In this document: positions 46,552-53,847 of the stretch, one piece after another
Layout of the letters: every line of letters begins with the position of its first letter
Numbering within the stretch: the stretch's first letter is position 1
Source of the DNA: a virus
Strand: one strand, 5' to 3'
Length of the DNA stretch: 61,089 nt
Virus record (IMG/VR): IMGVR_UViG_3300025108_000045
Coordinates: 1-61,089 of that record
Position numbers and translations under genes: made by a program
Notes under the pieces: model-generated
Database searches by the model: none
What the model was told of the DNA's origin: nothing
The model's input: only the letters and a program-made list of their open reading frames with translations

Positions 46552-48292
46552 TGACTGCACCACCGCAAGACTTCTTGATAGCGCGAACCACATCATGCGT
46601 CGTGTTAAAAGATTTCGCTAAAACCTCCCAATCACCAAGCGACATGGCTATCGCGCGAACATCAATACTTGACATGCCAACTTGTTGACTTAGTTTATTC
46701 ATGTCATAGGAATCCATAGGGTCGTATTTTGTCAACAAAGAGCCGCCTGCTTCGTGTAATTGCACGCGCTCCATGATGGTCGCGATAATACCCATCGGGT
46801 CATCATCGGATAGTTGAATATCATTGGGATTAAAACCGGAAAACCCTGTCGCACCACCAAACCCTGCGTAGGGGTCGCCCTCAAGCGGCTTTTGTGTGTT
46901 CCCATCGGGCAGTGTTGTAATCGGGTCTTGAGGTGGAAGCACATCATTTGCGCCTTCTTGCACAGCACCTGCCGAACCACTGCTTAGATGAGAGGGGAAC
47001 GAGTCGTGAAGATGGTCGTAGTTGTTGTTGACTTTACCTCGCATTTCATGCATACCGTCGGCTTCGCCAAGAGCCTCAAAATCAATCTGTCTTGCCTCTT
47101 GAGATGCAATCTCAATGTAGTTCTGCATGACTGATGGTGGAGGGGCTGAGCGAGATGTGTAAGCCGCGGGTTCTATTCCAAGTTCCTCCGCAGTCTTCAA
47201 CATAGCCATAATTTCAATAGCGGCTTTGTTGCGACCTCTGTCCCCTCCGCGAATCTTTGGAGCAAAATGGCCTCGATGTTTAGCAACTTCGTGTTTAATA
47301 TCGGGATTGTCGAAATCAATAGCCCCTCTCAAATTCGCCATAACGGTCTGCAAACCCGTCGGTGAACCATCTTTACCGCGACCAAAAAGCAACTGGTTGA
47401 TTGGCGCGCGAGCCATGGCTCTTGCAGTAGGTTGGTCAAATCCTTGGTCTTGTAAAGAATTCATCACTTCGGTGGACATACCGCCTGCGGTGCTTGGGGA
47501 GAATAAATCGGGGAGTCGTTGAGACAAGATAGCAACGATAGACATTGGCGATATTTGACCATAAGCGGCAGTCTGCGCATGGTCGTCTGCGTAGTGTGAA
47601 GGAAACACTGTATTGTCTTTAGCGGTAGGGTCCTTTTCATTTGAGTTGTAGCGGCGTGTAACACCACCTGTAATTTGCTGAGGTTCAATCACATTCTGCT
47701 TAGCGCCTAACTGACTGTCAATACCTCGACTTTTAATCTCATCAAGGAACTCTTTGTGAGTGTGAAATGCCGCTGACTCAAGATGAACACCAAGCGTCGG
47801 GTGTGCTTTGTTGTTCGCGTGATTGTTGATGAGTCGCCCTTCTTCGTCACGCGTTTGTCGATTCGCTGTCGGAACACGACGAGATTGATGCGCCCCGTAG
47901 TGGTTATTTTCGTATTCGGGGTGTAAAGAACCATCTTCATCAAACGGAATGGGGACAGTGTGAAAGTCATCATTATTGTCGCGCTTGATTTTGTTGAACC
48001 TCATCGCCGCTTTGTTGAAAATATCTTTCGCTTTTCTCAACGCTTTCTCTTCTGTCGTATGTCCCCCTTTGACTAATTCATTAGCGAGGAAATGCGCGGC
48101 TTGTTCTTTAGGAAATCGAGAGCGAACATCGGGTGGAATTTCATCAAACGGTTTACCAGTTATGGAATTGATGTAAAAGTGCGACATTTTGTCGTGCGGT
48201 GAATGCTTTGGAGGGAAGGACATTGGGTGCATAACACCATCCTTATCCATGTAGTAAACACCCTTCCCCTTGAGGATGATTTCACCTCTCAC
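46544..48292 (-). CDS. 582-aa structural/assembly protein, function unknown
   Basis: A GTG at 48292 overlaps the previous stop as GTGA. An ATG at 48250 (MDKDGVMHPMSFPPKHSPHD) with GGGTG upstream is a good alternative start. The product is hydrophilic, rich in His, Asn and Asp, mostly helical in the centre, with a Gly/Pro-rich linker at about 440-500. The C-terminal helical region (YDMNKLSQQVGMSSIDVRAI, then TTHDVVRAIKKS) looks like a small HTH-type bundle. It lies directly upstream of the 563-aa protein and the terminase. No family recognised. Confidence 0.7.
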   Translation of the reverse strand: MRGEIILKGKGVYYMDKDGVMHPMSFPPKHSPHDKMSHFYINSITGKPFDEIPPDVRSRFPKEQAAHFLANELVKGGHTTEEKALRKAKDIFNKAAMRFNKIKRDNNDDFHTVPIPFDEDGSLHPEYENNHYGAHQSRRVPTANRQTRDEEGRLINNHANNKAHPTLGVHLESAAFHTHKEFLDEIKSRGIDSQLGAKQNVIEPQQITGGVTRRYNSNEKDPTAKDNTVFPSHYADDHAQTAAYGQISPMSIVAILSQRLPDLFSPSTAGGMSTEVMNSLQDQGFDQPTARAMARAPINQLLFGRGKDGSPTGLQTVMANLRGAIDFDNPDIKHEVAKHRGHFAPKIRGGDRGRNKAAIEIMAMLKTAEELGIEPAAYTSRSAPPPSVMQNYIEIASQEARQIDFEALGEADGMHEMRGKVNNNYDHLHDSFPSHLSSGSAGAVQEGANDVLPPQDPITTLPDGNTQKPLEGDPYAGFGGATGFSGFNPNDIQLSDDDPMGIIATIMERVQLHEAGGSLLTKYDPMDSYDMNKLSQQVGMSSIDVRAIAMSLGDWEVLAKSFNTTHDVVRAIKKSCGGAVNG

Positions 48293-49548
48293 GCAATACC
48301 ACCTCTGCTGACATACAAGTCATACGGGTGCGCTCCCCAACGAGTAGGGTCGTCGTCGGGGTCTGTTTCCGTAGCACCTGTTGGATTGGATGTGTTCCCG
48401 CCCGAAGCGTTAGGTGTTGCGCCACTGTCCGCGCCTCCTGCCCCGTCCGCTTTGCGCATCAGTTGACGCAATAGAATGTTGAGTTTGTCAATCAAGTGAC
48501 GATATTCAATCTTATCACGCGCGGATATTCCTTTCTGTGCTTTCAAGAAGTCAATTGAGGCAAGAATGGAATCGGATGAACCAACACCACCGCCCGCCAT
48601 AGCAGAAGCACGACCGCCCGCAAGAGAAGTCTCTTCACTCATGTGCGCACCCATAGGTGTTTTCGCGGTGCGCGGTTGACGCATGGCTTTCGTGTGCGGC
48701 TTAGAACGACCACGACCACGCGGACCGCGAGTCACCCTTGATTGAGTTGTCATAGTAGGTGTTGGTGGAGTTATGTCTTGAGTGGGTTGATTTTGGCGAA
48801 TTTGTTGACGCATGGCTTCATTTTCGCGTTGTCTTGGGTCGGGGTAAGATTGCTTTGCGCGAGAACGACCTGTGGATGTTGTCAAAAAACGAGGCGCAGT
48901 TCTTTGCCGGTATGTATAACCGGGACTCATCATGTACCCTGCGCGCGCAGAAGCCATGCTTGTCATAGAACCGGGGTTTCTTACATTCCCTGCTTTGAGT
49001 GGAGCGCCACTGCCCTTTCTTCGCCGCTTACGCTTTTGTGATTCAAGAGTAATGTTCTTCCGCGATTTTCGCTTTTTACCAGTTTTAGCCCGGTCGCGAG
49101 CGCGCACAGTATCAATAGTCGTCGTCTTTTGCGGCTTGTCGCTATCGTAGGACGGCTTCTCGCGCCTTTTACGAATCATCTCAAAAGCATCATCAATGTA
49201 GTCGGTGGAGAGCATGATGTTTGCCCCAAGACCACTTGCTTTGGGATTCGCACCATCAATGGCCTCGTTTTGCCCCACTTGTCCAGCCATTTGTCCAACT
49301 TCGGCCTGTTGCTTCATATCGCTGTCTTCTTCATCATCAATACTCTTTTGCGGTATCTTGATTTTCATGTGTTGAAGACCTTGCATCATTTCAGCACGCT
49401 TTTCTTGCTTTTCGCGTTTTTTCGCTTCGTGGAGAGCGCGCTCTTCGGAATCTTCACGACCGACGCTGGAATCATCTTCCAAATTCTCAGCACTTTGGCG
49501 AGGGTTGAATCGAAGACCTTTGGTGCTACCTTGAAGACCACCAGCCAT
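48289..49548 (-). CDS. 419-aa basic low-complexity protein, function unknown
   Basis: The ATG at 49548 (MAGGLQGSTKGLRFNPRQSA) is preferred because GGAGGTGA lies five bases upstream. Residues about 30-80 form a charged coiled-coil. Residues about 150-190 are strongly basic (RKSRKNITLESQKRKRRRKG). The centre is Arg/Pro/Gln-rich and disordered. A short helical domain at about 340-380 (SARDKIEYRHLIDKLNILLR) precedes an acidic C terminus. The basic stretch suggests contact with DNA, so a terminase-associated or packaged protein is possible. Confidence 0.68.
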   Translation of the reverse strand: MAGGLQGSTKGLRFNPRQSAENLEDDSSVGREDSEERALHEAKKREKQEKRAEMMQGLQHMKIKIPQKSIDDEEDSDMKQQAEVGQMAGQVGQNEAIDGANPKASGLGANIMLSTDYIDDAFEMIRKRREKPSYDSDKPQKTTTIDTVRARDRAKTGKKRKSRKNITLESQKRKRRRKGSGAPLKAGNVRNPGSMTSMASARAGYMMSPGYTYRQRTAPRFLTTSTGRSRAKQSYPDPRQRENEAMRQQIRQNQPTQDITPPTPTMTTQSRVTRGPRGRGRSKPHTKAMRQPRTAKTPMGAHMSEETSLAGGRASAMAGGGVGSSDSILASIDFLKAQKGISARDKIEYRHLIDKLNILLRQLMRKADGAGGADSGATPNASGGNTSNPTGATETDPDDDPTRWGAHPYDLYVSRGGIA

Positions 49549-49549
49549 A

Positions 49550-50215
49550 TCATTCACCTCCCATCAACTTGCCGCGAAGACGCGCCCATACTTCGGGAGA
49601 CTCTTTCGCTAATTCAACTTTGAGGATGTTAATCGTTTGAGCAGTCATGTGCTCATTTGTTGTACCAGCCGCGCGTTCTTGTACGCGCATTATGTCTTTC
49701 ACCGTCTCACGCACCTCTTTGTGTAACGAAACAATGTTGCGCACATATTGAGGGTCGTTACGGTCTGCATCATCAAGGAAGTGACCAAGTTCGCCGTTGA
49801 GTCGCGATAAATTATTACGGATGCTTTGCATTTCTTGTCCCGATTCGACAATGATGAGTTCAGCCGCCCCCTTTTGCACAATGGGTTTGAGGTGATGTTT
49901 GATGTGGTGATAAACGCTCGATTCGGGTATTTGAATGTCCAAAGCAATTTCATCAGCGGTCATCGCGCCATTGAAATAAGCCTCTTCAAGATTTTCTCGT
50001 TTAGAAGAAGTGCAAAATCCACATTCGCTATTACTTGCCATGTGATAATCACCCATGTGATTTCGGAAATGCCGGTCTGCTGTACCTTCGCGCCAATCCA
50101 TGTCTTTATCCAAATCCTTGGCGATAACTAACCCGCCTTTCATCATCTCTTCTAATGAGTCGCGACCTTCGTCTTGGCAGAACTTGCAAGAACTACGAGT
50201 TACACGCTCCGCCAT
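49550..50215 (-). CDS. Candidate terminase small subunit with duplicated CxxC/helix module (221 aa)
   Basis: The open frame runs upstream through non-coding-looking sequence that is antisense to the plus-strand gene. I take the ATG at 50215 (MAERVTRSSCKFCQDEGRDS); an ATG at 50248 is an alternative. The N-terminal half contains two related modules: SSCKFCQDEGRDSLEE with RHFRNHMGDYH, and SECGFCTSSKRENLEE with YHHIKHHLKP. Each combines a CxxC pair and later histidines, so each may bind one zinc ion. The second contains an HTH-like stretch (MTADEIALDIQIPESSVYHH). The C-terminal half is helical. A DNA-binding protein three genes upstream of the large terminase is a natural small-terminase candidate, but no family match is visible. 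Confidence 0.6.
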   Translation of the reverse strand: MAERVTRSSCKFCQDEGRDSLEEMMKGGLVIAKDLDKDMDWREGTADRHFRNHMGDYHMASNSECGFCTSSKRENLEEAYFNGAMTADEIALDIQIPESSVYHHIKHHLKPIVQKGAAELIIVESGQEMQSIRNNLSRLNGELGHFLDDADRNDPQYVRNIVSLHKEVRETVKDIMRVQERAAGTTNEHMTAQTINILKVELAKESPEVWARLRGKLMGGE

Positions 50216-50252
50216 GACAAAGACCAAGTATCGGTCCGCGTTAAGCATTTCT

Positions 50253-50591
50253 ATGAGAAAGCGACTCAACCGTGTGCCTAAAATTGGCGGCGTGCCGATG
50301 ACAAGAGCCACGGCAAAGAGTCTTTCACATGCGGCTAAAGATGTTTTGACAGGACAAAAAGCAACTCTCAAAGAAAGAGAAGAAAGGTTGTGGATTTGCT
50401 CATCATGCCCCGAACGACAACAAAATAGGTGCGGATTATGCGGTTGCTTTTTGAAAGGCAAAAGTATGCTCAAAAACAGCAAATGCCCTATCGGTAAATG
50501 GTCAACCTTGTTGAGAGAGGCGGCGGTAAACGATGCCAGTCGCGCTGAAACAAACGAAGAGCGCGCCAATAATCCAACTCAAGTCACTTGA
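50253..50591 (+). CDS. Plus-strand zinc-ribbon protein (112 aa)
   Basis: This is the only gene I accept on the plus strand. After a basic N terminus (MRKRLNRVPKIGGVPMTRAT) it shows SLSHAAKDVLTGQKATLKER and CSSCPERQQNRCGLCGCFLK, ending CPIGKW. This is the pattern of a small zinc-ribbon family common in phages, with CxxC, CxxCxC and CPxGKW. A longer start at 50214 is possible. The head of the gene is four bases from the alternative start of the divergent minus-strand gene. Its last 90 bases run antisense over the 77-aa membrane-protein gene. No ribosome site is evident, so a leaderless message is possible. Its role is unknown; its orientation suggests separate control. Confidence 0.75.
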   Translation: MRKRLNRVPKIGGVPMTRATAKSLSHAAKDVLTGQKATLKEREERLWICSSCPERQQNRCGLCGCFLKGKSMLKNSKCPIGKWSTLLREAAVNDASRAETNEERANNPTQVT

Positions 50592-50735
50592 ACTCATTTT
50601 TGGGCCGGAAAAGACCAAAATAAGAAAACAACCAAGCGTCAATGCGATAAGTTGCACCATAATCATGTCAACGACGACTGATTTTCGCAAGTTCGTCATG
50701 TCGCTCAATGCGCCATAAATACTCGTCATGTCCAT
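50502..50735 (-). CDS. Small membrane protein with two transmembrane segments (77 aa)
   Basis: Starts MDMTSIYGALSDMTNLRKSV at 50735 with GGGGGAC upstream, one base after the previous stop. It has two hydrophobic segments: about residues 24-43 (MIMVQLIALTLGCFLILVFS) and about 53-70 (LSWIIGALFVCFSATGIVY). A short polar loop lies between them, and the C terminus is basic. The two-segment layout would fit a holin-like or virion membrane protein, but nothing is specific to lysis. The 3' end overlaps the plus-strand zinc-ribbon gene by 90 bases. Confidence 0.7.
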   Translation of the reverse strand: MDMTSIYGALSDMTNLRKSVVVDMIMVQLIALTLGCFLILVFSGPKMSSSDLSWIIGALFVCFSATGIVYRRLSQQG

Positions 50736-50736
50736 C

Positions 50737-51333
50737 TCATCGTCCCCCTGTCAAAGCAGAGCGCAGGAAAGAGCCGCCTGTTGAAGCAACTGTTTGCATC
50801 ATGCCGGGGTCGGCTAATGCAGTGTTCAACATGCCTTGCATAGAACTTTGATTCGCGATTGCAATCATTTGTTGGAATTGCATGTTCATTTGTTGAACAT
50901 TGTTTGATGCGGCATTGAGCATTTGAGTTTGAGCCATCGTCACACTGTCGGGAGTAGGCATACCTTCAATGCCGCTGAAATCAAACGAAAAACCATCGTC
51001 ACTTTCCTTGATTTTTACTTTTGAAAGCATTTGGTGCATCGAAACGGCAACAATGTTACTCGTCAACGCGATGAGCATGTTCATATTAGCACCGTTGTTA
51101 TCCGACAGCCACTTGTCAATCATCGGATTGCTGGTAATCATCATTGAAAGAATATCCATTTCAGTAGGCGGCGGAGGGGGCGCGTATGGGTTTTGATAAC
51201 CTTGTTGCGCGTAATTTGCACCCATTTGGGGCATTTGCCCCGGCACTTGTTGCTGTCCGTTGGCGAGTCCAAGATTAAGCGCACCATTCATTGGTTGCGC
51301 GGGCTGATTGTTGTTGTTGTTCCACCACGCCAT
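50737..51333 (-). CDS. Asn/Gln/Met-rich protein (198 aa), function unknown
   Basis: Starts at 51333 with GAGGTG five bases upstream. The N terminus is disordered (MAWWNNNNNQPAQPMNGALN, then a Pro run). It is followed by helical Met-rich segments (NMNMLIALTSNIVAVSMHQM; NNVQQMNMQFQQMIAIANQS). The helical part could insert into or line a membrane, or form a bundle. It lies between the GTPase block and the small membrane protein. No family recognised. Confidence 0.65.
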   Translation of the reverse strand: MAWWNNNNNQPAQPMNGALNLGLANGQQQVPGQMPQMGANYAQQGYQNPYAPPPPPTEMDILSMMITSNPMIDKWLSDNNGANMNMLIALTSNIVAVSMHQMLSKVKIKESDDGFSFDFSGIEGMPTPDSVTMAQTQMLNAASNNVQQMNMQFQQMIAIANQSSMQGMLNTALADPGMMQTVASTGGSFLRSALTGGR

Positions 51334-51342
51334 GATACCACC

Positions 51343-52227
51343 TCAAGCGCTACCCTCATTTTGTTGTTGCGGTAGCGGCATAGGCATGCTTTGTTGTTGC
51401 ATTTGATGCATTGCGAGAGCATCTTGTAGCATTCGCGTGTTATTCCCTGCTTGGAATTGTCGCATATCAAAGACAATCATCACTAAATCATTCATACCTG
51501 TCGCGGTATTAGTGAAATGCGTCACTGGAATGTTGTCTTGCTTCAACATCGCGAAAAATTGCTCATATTTTGCAAGTATCGGAGGGGTGTTGTCTTTCTT
51601 TTTGATACTGCTGACTGGTACAGCCACTACTGAAACACCCTTCTTTAGTTTCGCCTTGAGCGTCCCTCCACTCGCTTCTTGCTCAGCCTCTTCTTCCTTC
51701 TCCCACTTGCAGAGCAAATGGTACAGGTGAAGGTGTTCGGGGCAGTAAGTTCCTCGTAATTTACGCCCACTTGTGACATTTTCGCGCGCTACAAAGGCTT
51801 CTGCTTCTCCTGTGACCGGATTTTTGAAGTAAATGTCCCATAATGACTGTCCTGTCTCTTCGTCAATGATTTGTTCGTAAATGTTACCCGCCATGCGCAA
51901 AAGATGCTCCACATCGCAACCATCAATGACACATCGCATGGTGTTGGTGTTGTATCGGTACTTTCCACCAAATAACCACCTTCTTGGGGACAAAATAGAC
52001 CTTTTTGTGCCTTTCAACAAGCGATACGCTTGCTTAATGTCCTTTCTTCGCGCCTTTTTGGGGTTAGGATGTTGCGAAGGATAGAAATTTACCTGCGGAA
52101 CTTCAATGTGAGTGCTTGCTTCACTCATCGCGGACTGTGCAGAAGCCTGTTGTTGCATCTGTGCAAGGCTCATTTGGGTCTGTGCGGCAAGGCGTAATAG
52201 GTCATTTTGGGGTGTATTTCCGAGCAT
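51343..52227 (-). CDS. Cys/His-containing protein next to the GTPase (294 aa), function unknown
   Basis: The ATG at 52227 (MLGNTPQNDLLRLAAQTQMS) has GGTGA upstream and follows the GTPase stop by four bases. The N terminus is Gln-rich and helical. Residues about 95-190 contain possible metal ligands (MRCVIDGCDVEHLL, and later GTYCPEHLHLYHLLCKW). After a Lys-rich linker, residues about 200-265 form an alpha/beta unit (ILAKYEQFFAMLKQDNIPVT; MNDLVMIVFDMRQF). The C terminus is Gln/Met/Pro-rich. The tight spacing suggests that it acts with the GTPase, possibly as a regulator or effector. Confidence 0.65.
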   Translation of the reverse strand: MLGNTPQNDLLRLAAQTQMSLAQMQQQASAQSAMSEASTHIEVPQVNFYPSQHPNPKKARRKDIKQAYRLLKGTKRSILSPRRWLFGGKYRYNTNTMRCVIDGCDVEHLLRMAGNIYEQIIDEETGQSLWDIYFKNPVTGEAEAFVARENVTSGRKLRGTYCPEHLHLYHLLCKWEKEEEAEQEASGGTLKAKLKKGVSVVAVPVSSIKKKDNTPPILAKYEQFFAMLKQDNIPVTHFTNTATGMNDLVMIVFDMRQFQAGNNTRMLQDALAMHQMQQQSMPMPLPQQQNEGSA

Positions 52228-52231
52228 TTTG

Positions 52232-52954
52232 TCACCAACTGAGCATTTCAATCATCGTTTTTTCGACATTCCAGCCGATTTTAGTCGCCATCATGCTGAC
52301 GCGACATGGAATACCTGCTTTTTGTAGTCTTCGCATGGCCGGACGATGCACATCGAACACTTTATGCTCGCGTAATCGGTTAGATTGCCATAATATGTTC
52401 GCATTTTCATCCCACCACTCGTCTGCTTTGTTCGCGACCAGCCAAATTTGCTTAGGAGTGTACCTTTTTCCTCTAATTCGAGTCTTCAAAGAGCGGTATT
52501 TCCATCTTTTTTCAATTAAAGCATCAACAAGGAACTCAAAACCACCAATCGCGTCAATAACTTTCGCCCCTTGGCCTCCTAAGACGCGCGTATCGGTCAT
52601 GAATACAACAATTTCCACTTGTCTGTCCACCATATCGTCAATCCATAGGTTCCAAAAGCGTTGTTGTCCTCCAATATCGGAAGAATGAACCACTCTCTTC
52701 TCTCCTTTCCAGCGAAGACGCTTTCGCGTAGCCTGCGGAAGAACATATCCTCCGCCAATGAGCCTTTTTGCATGCATGGTGCGCTCTTCAATGTCATCCA
52801 TCTCGCCCGGAGTGCGCATAAATTGGTCGAGAGTCGTCTTTCCGACTTGCGTTGGACCGTAAACACCTATTCTGCGCGGCTTTAGGTAGTTATACAGTTC
52901 ACGACCGTACACAACCGCGCCCATAAGCGCGCTACCAGCCATTGTTGCAACCAT
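52232..52954 (-). CDS. Membrane-anchored small Ras-like GTPase (240 aa)
   Basis: The ATG at 52954 (MVATMAGSALMGAVVYGREL) follows GGGTGA and overlaps the previous stop as TAATG. The N-terminal 20 residues are hydrophobic. The P-loop (G1) is GPTQVGKTT at about residues 33-41. G3 is DIGGQQRFWNLW at about 93-104, the DxxGQxR form of Arf/Ras-type switch II, and G4 is NKAD at about 175-178. The order, spacing and total size match a single-domain small GTPase rather than a dynamin or translation factor. Such proteins act as switches on membranes or assemblies. A virus-encoded copy is unusual. It is followed by the Cys/His protein and preceded by two membrane proteins. Nucleotide specificity is predicted from NKxD, not shown. 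Confidence 0.85.
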   Translation of the reverse strand: MVATMAGSALMGAVVYGRELYNYLKPRRIGVYGPTQVGKTTLDQFMRTPGEMDDIEERTMHAKRLIGGGYVLPQATRKRLRWKGEKRVVHSSDIGGQQRFWNLWIDDMVDRQVEIVVFMTDTRVLGGQGAKVIDAIGGFEFLVDALIEKRWKYRSLKTRIRGKRYTPKQIWLVANKADEWWDENANILWQSNRLREHKVFDVHRPAMRRLQKAGIPCRVSMMATKIGWNVEKTMIEMLSW

Positions 52955-53190
52955 TATGTCACCCAACCGCGAACTTTATTGTAAACCCACTCAACAGTGT
53001 TCTCCCAAATGCTCACATCAGCATGCAATTCAAAAAAAGACACACTCAAAGCAGTCACAAACCCTGTTATCACGCACAACACCAGCGCCTTTCCCTTTTC
53101 ATAATAAGTGTCAAGCGTGTTTTGAGTGTGCAAAGCGCGAAGTGTTGCCTCGGTAGCATCATCTCCGGGTGTTTTGAACAACCATCCCAT
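52954..53190 (-). CDS. Single-transmembrane protein (78 aa)
   Basis: The ATG at 53190 (MGWLFKTPGDDATEATLRAL) follows AAGGAAGTGA. The upstream in-frame reading would extend into the previous gene. One hydrophobic segment is visible (ALVLCVITGFVTALSVSFFE), with a charged N-terminal helix and a short C-terminal tail. Its stop overlaps the GTPase start, so the two are coupled. It could anchor or localise the GTPase complex. No family recognised. Confidence 0.7.
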   Translation of the reverse strand: MGWLFKTPGDDATEATLRALHTQNTLDTYYEKGKALVLCVITGFVTALSVSFFELHADVSIWENTVEWVYNKVRGWVT

Positions 53191-53194
53191 TGAT

Positions 53195-53707
53195 TCACTT
53201 CCTTTTCTTAGCGTATGTACCATCGGGGTTCCTGCGACCTGTTTGGTTACCCAGTTTCATGGGCTTTTTGGTGTCTGCTTTGTGGGCAGGCACATCACCT
53301 TCTTCCATCAACTTGATGTAATCTTGAACTTCGGGGTCTTCTTCCAATTTTTGCATTTGTTGCGAAAAAACGGCTTCCTGTTTCTTGATTTCCATTTCCA
53401 TTTGACGCTGAGCGAATTTCATTTGTTGCGCTTGCATGGTTCGACTCATGTTTTTCTGCATGTTTGCAATAACTGCGCGCTGGTCCATGCCATCTTGTGC
53501 CAACATTTTGTAAATGAAGTAAGCCATTCCCTGCAAAGTGAACGCACCCATGGTGTAGGTAATCGCGTTCGTATAAGTATCGGGCGATGTAAGCCATAAT
53601 TCAGCATCGAAGACAGCAATCGCGCATCCGACGAGGATGCTTACGAATGATATGAGTCCCAATACGCGTAATTCGTCTGTGTTTGAAGAGTTAGGGCTTG
53701 GTTGCAT
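53195..53707 (-). CDS. Two-transmembrane coiled-coil protein (170 aa)
   Basis: First gene after the AT-rich intergenic region. It starts at 53707 with GGAGGC six bases upstream. Residues about 14-35 (RVLGLISFVSILVGCAIAVF) and about 48-68 (AITYTMGAFTLQGMAYFIYK) are membrane segments. Residues about 75-130 are a Gln/Met/Lys-rich coiled coil (QMKFAQRQMEMEIKKQEAVF). The tail is basic. A membrane protein with a long cytoplasmic coiled coil could be a holin-like, spanin-like or internal-membrane protein. The sequence does not decide. Confidence 0.7.
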   Translation of the reverse strand: MQPSPNSSNTDELRVLGLISFVSILVGCAIAVFDAELWLTSPDTYTNAITYTMGAFTLQGMAYFIYKMLAQDGMDQRAVIANMQKNMSRTMQAQQMKFAQRQMEMEIKKQEAVFSQQMQKLEEDPEVQDYIKLMEEGDVPAHKADTKKPMKLGNQTGRRNPDGTYAKKRK

Positions 53708-53847
53708 GGGGTTGCCTCCTTGTTGAGCGACAACGCGTGCGCTACATAAGCGTATTCATTCACCCTATTCTCAGTATTATACTATTATTGTTACAATAAT
53801 ACAAACTAATTATTCTTATTAGAACGAAATGAGATTATCGAGAATCC
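53708..53847 (-). promoter_or_regulatory. AT-rich intergenic region, candidate promoter of the main structural operon
   Basis: This is the only clear gap of more than 100 bases inside the gene block. It is much richer in A and T than the genes. On the minus strand it contains TATA-like sequences (GTATAATAC at about 53774-53782 and TTTGTATTATTG further upstream). A start site about 25 bases downstream would leave a leader of about 40 bases with the strong ribosome site of the 170-aa gene. It also contains a perfect palindrome. Archaeal TATA placement is known; its use here is inferred. Confidence 0.5.
53783..53801. repeat. 19-nt perfect palindrome (9-bp arms, 1-base centre)
   Basis: The arms are TATTATTGT and ACAATAATA with one central T. 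It lies next to the TATA-like sequence upstream of the 170-aa gene, so a regulator-binding operator is possible. A terminator hairpin for the 2304-aa gene is less likely, because the arms are all A/T-rich. Confidence 0.75.

Noticed and set aside
45811-46554. 247-aa plus-strand open frame opposite the Ala/Gly-rich protein
   Set aside because: Its Ser/Cys/His-rich content is what the opposite strand of Ala/Gly-rich repeats gives. There is no ribosome site.
50502-50735. Holin assignment for the two-transmembrane 77-aa protein
   Set aside because: Two membrane segments alone are not specific, and no lysis enzyme gene lies nearby. It is left as a membrane protein.
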